From positions 203,906 through 267,905 of the forward strand of contig JALONN010000004.1 in the NCBI GenBank assembly GCA_025454915.1: a stretch of 64,000 bases of DNA, written 5' to 3'. The stretch's first letter is position 1; every line of letters starts with the position of its first letter. Shown here one piece after another: positions 42,911 through 49,782 of this stretch. A program made the position numbers and the translations under genes. The stretch is from Raineya sp. Its GTDB lineage: Bacteria > Bacteroidota > Bacteroidia > Cytophagales > Thermonemataceae. The notes under the pieces were generated by a model. It had not been told where the DNA came from. It searched no databases and saw nothing but the letters and a program-made list of their open reading frames with translations.

Positions 42911-44388
42911 TATAATAAAAATAACTTCTTCAATTCAGGCTTTATTACTTTTCCCATAGCATTTCTGGGTAACTCTGTGAGGATTTTTATTTGTGTAGGT
43001 ATTTTATAATGAGCTATTTGTGTTTTAGCCCAAATTCTTAAATTTTCAAGAGATAAGTCCTGATTTTCATGTAAAATCAGACATACTGAGACTTTTTCAC
43101 CCCACTCTTCGTCTGCAATACCTACTACAGCACAATCTTTAATAGATGGATGTAATCTTAAAGTTTCTTCTATTTCTATGGCTGATACTTTATAGCCTCC
43201 TGTTTTGATAATATCAATAGACGTTCTGCCTAATATTTTAAAATATCCTTCTTCATCTTGAATGGCTGTATCTCCTGTCTTAAACCATCCATCTTCTGTA
43301 AAACTTTCTAGAGTAGCTTGTTTTTTATTCCAATATTCTAAAAAAACATTATCTCCTTTTACCTGAATCTCTCCTATATCTCCTTGATTTACAATATTAT
43401 TTTGTTCATTTACGAGTCTTACATCAACATTAGGCAAAGGCAAACCTATAAAACCTGCTTTTCTCTTTCCGTGTAGAGGATTAGAAATTGCCATACCTAT
43501 TTCACTCATTCCATATCTTTCTAATAAAAAGTGTCCACTTATTACCTCCCATCGTTCCAATATACTCACAGGTAAGGCAGCAGATCCTGAAATCATCAAT
43601 CTCATTTTTTTACAGGCTGCTGTCATATTTTGTTGTACATCTTGGGGTGAATTTTCCCACTCTGTTATGAGACGGCTGTAAACAGTTGGTACAGCCATAA
43701 AAATTGTAAAATCTTTTTTCTGCCACCAGTCCCACACTTTATTAGCCTCAAATTTTGACAAAAAATGGACTTCAGCTCCCACATATAAAGCACAACATAA
43801 AGCATTTATAATTCCATGAATGTGGTGTAAGGGTAAAATATGTAGTATTTTGTCCGTTGCTGTCCATTCCCATGCTTTTACAAGCGTTTTAATCTGGCTT
43901 TCAATATTTTGATGTGTACTTACAACTCCTTTGGGTTTACCTGTTGTACCAGAAGTATAAATAATTAAGGCTCTTTGTTCAGGTTGAATTAAAGGTAATA
44001 GATGTGTTTCTTCGATGGTAATACTTTTTAGATAAACTGGCTTTATAATTGCTTCTTTTAAAACATCTTGAAAAAGCTCTTCTGATAATAGTAATTGACA
44101 ATTGGCATCTTCCAATACATAATTTATTTCTGAAATAGGGTGGGTGTTACACAAAGGCACAGCTACTCCACCAGCAAGCCATATCCCCCATTCTATTGCT
44201 ACATACTGTATGCTTGGGTTTACAAGAAATGCTATTTTTATTTCCTCAAGATGATTGGTATTAAATTTTTCTAATAAAAAATGGGCTATTGTAGTAGCTT
44301 CATTGTATAACTCTTTATAAGTTACAGAATCAGAGGCATCTGTAATGGCTATTCTATCTTTAATTTCAGCTTTGATATCAAACCACAT
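42910..44388 (-). CDS. acyl-CoA synthetase, MatB/ACSF3-like
   Basis: This AMP-forming ligase activates a carboxylic acid to its CoA thioester through an acyl-adenylate. The 492-residue enzyme has the P-loop YTSGTTGKPKGVVST near 143-157, the acceptor motif ERYGMSEIGMAISNPLHGKR near 287-306, WFKTGDTAIQDEEGYF near 368 and the C-terminal lysine loop PRNAMGKVIKPEL near 474. The acceptor motif and length resemble the MatB/ACSF3 group that activates malonate and methylmalonate. Position beside mce and meaB supports this, but the acid is an inference. Confidence 0.83.
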   Translation of the reverse strand: MWFDIKAEIKDRIAITDASDSVTYKELYNEATTIAHFLLEKFNTNHLEEIKIAFLVNPSIQYVAIEWGIWLAGGVAVPLCNTHPISEINYVLEDANCQLLLSEELFQDVLKEAIIKPVYLKSITIEETHLLPLIQPEQRALIIYTSGTTGKPKGVVSTHQNIESQIKTLVKAWEWTATDKILHILPLHHIHGIINALCCALYVGAEVHFLSKFEANKVWDWWQKKDFTIFMAVPTVYSRLITEWENSPQDVQQNMTAACKKMRLMISGSAALPVSILERWEVISGHFLLERYGMSEIGMAISNPLHGKRKAGFIGLPLPNVDVRLVNEQNNIVNQGDIGEIQVKGDNVFLEYWNKKQATLESFTEDGWFKTGDTAIQDEEGYFKILGRTSIDIIKTGGYKVSAIEIEETLRLHPSIKDCAVVGIADEEWGEKVSVCLILHENQDLSLENLRIWAKTQIAHYKIPTQIKILTELPRNAMGKVIKPELKKLFLL

Positions 44389-44391
44389 AAT

Positions 44392-44796
44392 TTATTTAAT
44401 TTCTTGGCAAAGTTCTATCAATACACCATTTGTGGATTTTGGATGTAAAAAACAAATTAGTTTATTGTCTGCACCTTTTTTGGGTTCTGCATTTAGGAGA
44501 GTAAATCCTTCGTTTTTAAGCCTTTCCATTTCTTCGTAAATATTAGAAACTTCATAGGCTATATGATGAATGCCTTCTCCTTTTTTTTCTATAAACTTAG
44601 CAATAGCACTTTCAGGGTTTGTAGCCTCCAAAAGTTCTATTTTAGTTTCACCCATCTGAAAAAACGATGTACTTACTCCTTCACTTTCAACAGATTCCAC
44701 TTTATAATGAGTTTTTCCAAAGAGTTTTGCAAATAATTCATTCGATTCTTGTAAACTCTTAACAGCTATTCCTATATGTTCTACTTTTAACATCAT
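44392..44796 (-). CDS. mce: methylmalonyl-CoA epimerase
   Basis: The enzyme interconverts (S)- and (R)-methylmalonyl-CoA in propionyl-CoA metabolism. The 134-residue vicinal-oxygen-chelate fold shows paired modules: KVEHIGIAVKSL near 4-15 with a metal-ligand His, TKIELLEATN near 51-60, GIHHIAYEV near 74-82 with another metal His, and the final GVLIELCQ with a metal-ligand Glu. A second ATG lies one codon in. It is 7 bases after meaB and 3 bases before the ligase gene. Confidence 0.93.
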   Translation of the reverse strand: MMLKVEHIGIAVKSLQESNELFAKLFGKTHYKVESVESEGVSTSFFQMGETKIELLEATNPESAIAKFIEKKGEGIHHIAYEVSNIYEEMERLKNEGFTLLNAEPKKGADNKLICFLHPKSTNGVLIELCQEIK

Positions 44797-44803
44797 TGTT
44801 ACT

Positions 44804-45808
44804 TTATTTAAAATGAATAATTTTTTCTAATACTTCCTGAGCTGCATGAATGGCATCTTTTTTTCCTTCATTTACAGCATTTTTTGCATTTTCAAGAGCT
44901 TGTTTTACGGCATCTTGTTTATAAAAATATTCTAAAAGCTCATTTTTAATCGTTTCGTTTAACCAAGTAAGTTGCTGTTCTTTCCTTTTTTTATCAAAAA
45001 AACCTTTTTCCTTACTAATCTTAAAATATTCTTCTATTCTTTCCCAAACTTTACTAAGTCCCTCATTTTGTAATGCTGAACAAGTTTGAACAGGGACTTG
45101 CCAACCCATTTCAGAAGGTCTAAAGAGATGCAAAGCTCCTTCATATTCTGTTTTGGCTACCAAAGCTTTGTGTTTATTTTCTCCATCTGCTTTTGTAATT
45201 ACAAGCATATCAGCCATTTCCATAATTCCCTTTTTGATACCCTGTAATTCATCTCCTGCTCCAGCAAGCATAAGGAGCAAGAAAAAATCTGTCATTTCAC
45301 TTACTAGTGTCTCTGATTGTCCAACTCCTACTGTTTCTATAAAAATAATTTCAAAGCCCGCTGCTTCACAAAGCAAAAGTGTTTCTCGTGTTTTTTGAGC
45401 AGTTCCTCCCAACGAATGACCTGCTGGTGAGGGTCTGATGTAAGCATTAGGGTGTAATGCCAGACGCTCCATTCTGGTTTTATCTCCTAAAATACTTCCT
45501 TTTGTCTTCTGACTGGTCGGATCTATTGCTAAAATGGCAATTTTCTTACTTGTTTTTTTTATAACCTCCAACCCAAAATTTTCTATAAAAGTACTTTTAC
45601 CTACCCCTGGTACACCTGTTATCCCTAGTCGAATACTATTACCTGTATAAGGTAATAACTGTTCTAAGATTTTTTTAGAAAGTTTTTTATCATACTCTAA
45701 ACTGCTCTCTACAAGCGTTATAGCTTTAGAAAGTATTACTACATTGCCTTGTAAAATCCCTTCTATGTATTGCTCAGGCTCCAGACGTCCTTTTGGAAAG
45801 GGTACCAT
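44804..45808 (-). CDS. meaB: methylmalonyl-CoA mutase-associated GTPase MeaB
   Basis: MeaB is a GTPase chaperone that protects and reloads adenosylcobalamin in methylmalonyl-CoA mutase. The 334-residue protein has the G1 loop GITGVPGVGKSTFIE near 58-72, the family motif AIDPTSQKTKGSILGDKTRM near 94-113, G3-like FIETVGVGQSE near 155-165 and G4 VITKADGENK near 203-212. The mutase genes are not in the window. It is first in a five-gene unit with epimerase, ligase, a small unknown gene and the nitrilase. Confidence 0.95.
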   Translation of the reverse strand: MVPFPKGRLEPEQYIEGILQGNVVILSKAITLVESSLEYDKKLSKKILEQLLPYTGNSIRLGITGVPGVGKSTFIENFGLEVIKKTSKKIAILAIDPTSQKTKGSILGDKTRMERLALHPNAYIRPSPAGHSLGGTAQKTRETLLLCEAAGFEIIFIETVGVGQSETLVSEMTDFFLLLMLAGAGDELQGIKKGIMEMADMLVITKADGENKHKALVAKTEYEGALHLFRPSEMGWQVPVQTCSALQNEGLSKVWERIEEYFKISKEKGFFDKKRKEQQLTWLNETIKNELLEYFYKQDAVKQALENAKNAVNEGKKDAIHAAQEVLEKIIHFK

Positions 45809-45866
45809 TTTTTATCCGAAAATTTTTTTTATATTTATGAAAATATTACATTTACTTTTATCACAC

Positions 45867-45900
45867 CAAAAGTATTAAAGTTTAGATATTTTTTAAGCAA
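45867..45900 (-). promoter_or_regulatory. candidate meaB promoter
   Basis: On the minus strand TTG (complement of 45898-45900), a 23-base spacer and TACTTTTG (complement of 45867-45874) fit the consensus. The -33 side touches the start of the divergent CHASE2 gene. Confidence 0.35.
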
Positions 45901-47295
45901 ATGAGAACATTTTTTCGATTTTTTTTCAATAAAGATAATATCCTCATCTTAGCCTTCACAGCAGTGGTAGCCTTTATTGTTCAAAGTATCAACTTAAATC
46001 TTGATGCTTTAAATCCTATGGAAAAAATGTTTGGAGATTTTGACATAACAGATGTGTACTTTCATGGAATTAGAAATGTAAAAGAAGATTTTAAAGATGA
46101 TAAAGCATCAGAAAAAGCTTTGGATTTGAAATCTGCTATTGCCAATGATGATATAGTTGTGGTAGGTATTGGGAAATTAAGCCGACAAGATTTAATTCCG
46201 TTACTTGAGATTGTCAAAGCTCAAAAACCTAAGTGTATTGGAATTGATGCTTTGTTTAAGAGATTCAGAACAGACTCATTAAATGCTCCTATTGACAGTG
46301 CTTTTGGTAAGACTCTACAAAACATAGAGAATTTGGTTATGGTAACTGAGATTTCGTTTACACAAAAAACAAATAATAAAATAATAAATAATCAAATAGA
46401 AGAACCTCAATTTGATAGCTTAATCACCTCACACCCATTTTTTATTCAGAATGCAAAAGGAGGACTTGCTAATTTAATTACAGGAGGAACAAGGGATAAA
46501 GCTTTACGCTCTGATTTGGTTGGTGGTTTAGCCACTTGTCGCTCATTCTCACCTAAAGAAACAGTAAGTGGTAAAACAGAACTCGCTTTTGCTGTACAAT
46601 TGGCAATGCTGTATGCTCCTCAAAAAGCGGAAAAATTCTTGAAACGAAAGAATAATGTAGAATTCATCAATTATATTGGTCATCATGAGAAGTTTGGATA
46701 TTTATCCTATCAGCAGTTATTTGAAATGGATGAGGCAGGAGCTAAGGAAGAACTCAAGAGATTATTACATAATAAAATTGTACTAATGGGTTTTACAGGA
46801 GAAGACACGAATATCATGAATGTAACTTCTGATGAAGACCGATTTTTTACCCCTCTTAATGAAAATTATGTAGGAAAAGCTGAAAAGGATATGTATGGTA
46901 TTCATGTTCATGCAAATATTCTTTCTATGATTCTGAAAGAAGAATACATTGATCAGATGCCTGACTGGGCAAATTATTTAATTACATTTATCATTGCATA
47001 TTTGATAACAGCTCTTTTTGTATTTTTGTATGCAAAGTTAGATTTTTGGTATGATGGGCTTTCACTTTTGGTACAATTTTTGTTGAGTATTTCAGTGGTT
47101 TTCGCTATCTTACAAGTATTTGACAAATTCAAAATGAAGGTAGACTGGAGTTTGGGATTTTTAGCTATTGTGTTTATCCCTAATTTAGTAGAAGTTTATT
47201 ATGGAGCTGTTACTAAACTTTATGAACGCCGACAAAGATTAAGAAGATTAAAAAACAAACAAATTGCAACTTTAGGTGTAGAGGAGCAAAGTTAA
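45901..47295 (+). CDS. CHASE2-domain membrane protein
   Basis: CHASE2 is an extracellular sensing domain. The 464-residue protein has one N-terminal membrane helix (ILILAFTAVVAFIVQSI), then a CHASE2 domain (about 35-355: DITDVYFHGIR, DDIVVVGIGKLSR, PKCIGIDALFK, KIVLMGFTGED, YGIHVHANILSMIL). Three C-terminal helices follow (about 360-440) and a short basic cytosolic end (ERRQRLRRLKNKQ). No kinase, cyclase or phosphatase domain follows, so the output is through an unknown partner. The next gene, 26 bases downstream, encodes a FecR-like secreted protein. Confidence 0.82.
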   Translation: MRTFFRFFFNKDNILILAFTAVVAFIVQSINLNLDALNPMEKMFGDFDITDVYFHGIRNVKEDFKDDKASEKALDLKSAIANDDIVVVGIGKLSRQDLIPLLEIVKAQKPKCIGIDALFKRFRTDSLNAPIDSAFGKTLQNIENLVMVTEISFTQKTNNKIINNQIEEPQFDSLITSHPFFIQNAKGGLANLITGGTRDKALRSDLVGGLATCRSFSPKETVSGKTELAFAVQLAMLYAPQKAEKFLKRKNNVEFINYIGHHEKFGYLSYQQLFEMDEAGAKEELKRLLHNKIVLMGFTGEDTNIMNVTSDEDRFFTPLNENYVGKAEKDMYGIHVHANILSMILKEEYIDQMPDWANYLITFIIAYLITALFVFLYAKLDFWYDGLSLLVQFLLSISVVFAILQVFDKFKMKVDWSLGFLAIVFIPNLVEVYYGAVTKLYERRQRLRRLKNKQIATLGVEEQS

Positions 47296-47321
47296 TATTT
47301 AAGAATTAAAATCAAAATCCT

Positions 47322-48473
47322 ATGAAAAACATAAGCAACAACACTGCTAAGAAAAAAGCCCTCTTGCTTGCTCTAATGCTAATTGTAATCGTAATTGGAG
47401 CAAACGCACAAGATTATGCTTTTAAGGTACTTGCTACCAATGGAAGTATTAATTTAAAAGCTGGTAACAAGAGAATTTGGTCAGGCTCTATACTTCGTCC
47501 TGTTGATGAAGTAATTGTCGGAGCTAATAGTTATGTAGGCTTAGTACACAAAGATGGTAAAACGCTTGAAATAAAACAAGCTGGTAGCTATAAAATCAGT
47601 GATCTGAATTCTAAGGTGAGTGCAACTAATAGTAGTACATCTGCAAAGTATGCTAGTTACATAGAAAAAGAAATGGGAAAGGCTGACCGTCAAGACATTA
47701 ACAAAAATCACCGTAAATACATGGCAATTACAGGTTCTGTAGAGCGAGCATTAATCAAAAATATGTATATGTTCTCTAATGAGAATGCAGGAACTATTAA
47801 TATATTGAACTCTCAGCTTACTTTAAGATTCTACAAAAGTCCTTCTCTGAAGGGGTCTGTAAAAGGTAAAACTTTGGTTGTATATCTTAAAGACTTCTAT
47901 GGAAAAGCCCTGACAAATTATGAGTCAGTTATTAATGATGACAATGAAGCTACTGTAAAAGTAGACCTTTCAAAATGGCTTGTAGATGATAGAAATAATC
48001 CAAATGAATATGCAGAAATCATCATAGAGTCTAAAATAAAAGGATTGCCTGAAAATGAAGGTAGTGTATATTCTGTCAAGTTGGTACATCCAACCAGCAA
48101 ACAATATGATTCTTTGAAAAAAGAATTGGCATCTTATAAAGATGCTACAGCTTTGAATAAAGTTATGGAAGCTCTTATTTATGAGCAAGCAGATTTGAGA
48201 TTGGATGCTGTAAATGCTTATGAGCAAGCTATTGCTTTAGAGCCAAATGTAGATACATATAAGATTGCTTATAGAGACTTTTTAGCTCGTAAAGGTATGT
48301 TTCTAGTAGTTTCTGGGACAGAGCTTAAGCCAGCAACTATCAATAATGATAAACTGGAAGAAACTTACAAAGAAGGTGCAAATCCTAGCTCTATAGAAGA
48401 ACCAAAAAAAGAAGAGAGCCCTAAGAAAGAAGAAAGTCCTAAAAAAGAAAAAGGTAGTAAAAAAGTAAAATAA
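47322..48473 (+). CDS. FecR-like secreted protein with TPR-like segment
   Basis: A signal peptide (ALLLALMLIVIVIGANA) precedes a FecR-like region (about 35-90): FKVLATNGSINLKAGNKRIWSGSIL (in pieces), then VGANSYVGLVHKDGKTLEI and a strand-turn repeat typical of FecR/LysM-adjacent sensors. A middle beta-rich part follows to about 255. A helix pair near 285-320 is TPR-like (YEQADLRLDAVNAYEQAIALEPN). The last 30 residues repeat EESPKK units and end in a Lys-rich tail. FecR-CHASE2 neighbours are known in sensor loci. The ligand is unknown. Confidence 0.7.
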   Translation: MKNISNNTAKKKALLLALMLIVIVIGANAQDYAFKVLATNGSINLKAGNKRIWSGSILRPVDEVIVGANSYVGLVHKDGKTLEIKQAGSYKISDLNSKVSATNSSTSAKYASYIEKEMGKADRQDINKNHRKYMAITGSVERALIKNMYMFSNENAGTINILNSQLTLRFYKSPSLKGSVKGKTLVVYLKDFYGKALTNYESVINDDNEATVKVDLSKWLVDDRNNPNEYAEIIIESKIKGLPENEGSVYSVKLVHPTSKQYDSLKKELASYKDATALNKVMEALIYEQADLRLDAVNAYEQAIALEPNVDTYKIAYRDFLARKGMFLVVSGTELKPATINNDKLEETYKEGANPSSIEEPKKEESPKKEESPKKEKGSKKVK

Positions 48474-48497
48474 TTTATTAAATTATAAAGATTTTCA

Positions 48498-48530
48498 AAC
48501 GAGTGGTAGCCTTTACCATTCGTTTTTTTT
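48498..48530 (+). terminator. terminator after FecR-like gene
   Basis: AACGAGTGGTA at 48498-48508, loop GCCTT, TACCATTCGTT at 48514-48524 (one G-T step), followed by T-run to 48530. It precedes nuoC by 20 bases. Confidence 0.7.
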
Positions 48531-48549
48531 ATTTTGCAGAAAAATTTAT

Positions 48550-49044
48550 ATGGATTTTTCTGCAATTAAAAACCTAATCATACAAGCATTTGGAGAAGAA
48601 GTAATTGTAGGTGAAAGCTCTTCTGTCCAACAACCTCAGTTATTTATCTTACCTCAGTCCTTAATTAAAATTTGTTCATTTTTATATGAAAATGAACAAA
48701 CTTATTTTGATTTTCTTTCTTGCATTACAGGTCTTGATGCAGGTAATAATTCTTTAGAAGTAATTTATCATCTCTATTCTATTCCGTACAATCATTCTAT
48801 TATCTTAAAAGTAGTTTTAGATAAACCTAAAGATCAAAATATTCTTCCTCAAATAGATACAGTTAGCCATATTTGGGCTGCTGCCAATTGGCATGAAAGA
48901 GAAGCATTTGATTTGGTAGGTATTGAGTTTGTGGGACATCCAGATTTAAGAAGAATTTTATTACCTCATGATTGGCAAGGGCATCCCTTGCGTAAAGATT
49001 ATCAGACACCTGAAACCTATCACAATATAAAAATCAAATATTAG
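48550..49044 (+). CDS. nuoC: NADH-quinone oxidoreductase subunit C
   Basis: NuoC belongs to the peripheral arm of respiratory Complex I. The 164-residue protein shows the 30-kDa subunit motifs: YFDFLSCITGLDAG near 56-69, LEVIYHLYSI near 74-83, then DTVSHIWAAANWHEREAFDLVGIEFVGHPDLRRILLPHDWQGHPLRKDY (in pieces), which contains the family's W-x-E-R-E-x-x-D and HPLRKDY signatures. No nuoB or nuoD gene is next to it. The gene is alone downstream of a terminator, so it needs its own promoter. Confidence 0.94.
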   Translation: MDFSAIKNLIIQAFGEEVIVGESSSVQQPQLFILPQSLIKICSFLYENEQTYFDFLSCITGLDAGNNSLEVIYHLYSIPYNHSIILKVVLDKPKDQNILPQIDTVSHIWAAANWHEREAFDLVGIEFVGHPDLRRILLPHDWQGHPLRKDYQTPETYHNIKIKY

Positions 49045-49102
49045 GGTTTATAAATTAGGGTAATCGTTTAATAAACAATACATGTTGGTTCGTAAAAAAC
49101 TT

Positions 49103-49129
49103 ATACTTTGTTTGTTCAAATCAAAGTAT
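49103..49129. repeat. AT-rich inverted repeat in the 49.1 kb intergenic region
   Basis: ATACTTTG at 49103-49110 and CAAAGTAT at 49122-49129 are inverted, with inner TTTG/CAAA halves giving about 12 bp with one bulge. It is 47 bases before the ATG at 49176 and may be an operator or part of the promoter. Confidence 0.35.
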
Positions 49130-49175
49130 TTTTACATAACCTATTTATTTATTAAACTTAAAATTACTTTAATTT

Positions 49176-49745
49176 ATGAAAAGCATTCTTTTCTTTTTAT
49201 TGCTTATCTCAAGTTCTGTTGTATTTGGGCAGAATTCTGTAATGGACTTCTATAATGCTAAGGTCAAAGACATGGCAAAAGCAGATGGTGGCTCCTTCAA
49301 ACTTAAACTCACTAAACAAGATGCTAAAAATGGATTTTTAGCTTATAATTATTCGCCAGCTTTGGGTTATATGATCGGAGTGCTAGACAGCCCTGAAGAA
49401 ATGGCTTATTTTGTAGCAAAAAATGGTAAAAAGTTTGTGGTAACATCTACACTTTCAAAACAGAATTTCGATGGCAGTGTTTCTTGGTCTGGAGAACTAC
49501 CAAAATTTTATGAATTAGAAAAAGGTGTATTGGTTGATAAATCATCTTTTTACTTTCCCACTTCTTCTCAAATATTAGAAGAACTCTCTCTAGAAGGAAA
49601 AAGTATTTACACAAAAGTCCCTCAAATAGGAACAACCATTCAAATTGGTACAATTGATAGAAAGGTAGGTGTCTCTTCTTTTAAGGTAGTTTATCAATTA
49701 GTTTTTGATACCAATTCTGGTTCATTCAAAGTTGTAAAAATCTAA
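49176..49745 (+). CDS. secreted hypothetical protein
   Basis: The 189-residue protein has a signal peptide (MKSILFFLLLISSSVVFG) and no lipobox. The mature part has alternating short strands and turns: GSFKLKLTKQDAKNGFLAYNYSPALGY (in pieces), then AKNGKKFVVTSTLSKQNFDG and YFPTSSQILEEL, ending in VVYQLVFDTNSGSFKVVKI. No domain is recognised. It begins a plus-strand run of five exported-protein genes that ends at 54406, and is separated from the PorE-like gene by 37 bases. Confidence 0.55.
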   Translation: MKSILFFLLLISSSVVFGQNSVMDFYNAKVKDMAKADGGSFKLKLTKQDAKNGFLAYNYSPALGYMIGVLDSPEEMAYFVAKNGKKFVVTSTLSKQNFDGSVSWSGELPKFYELEKGVLVDKSSFYFPTSSQILEELSLEGKSIYTKVPQIGTTIQIGTIDRKVGVSSFKVVYQLVFDTNSGSFKVVKI

Positions 49746-49782
49746 TTACTTATAAGTTTCTCAATTATTGAACACTATTTTT

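Noticed and set aside
45901..47295. CHASE2 protein as an adenylate cyclase or histidine kinase.
   Set aside because: After the three C-terminal helices only a short basic tail remains; no catalytic domain is encoded.
48400..48460. Repeated units near the end of the FecR-like gene as a CRISPR or tandem DNA repeat of note.
   Set aside because: They are in-frame codons for Glu-Glu-Ser-Pro-Lys-Lys units with no spacer structure.
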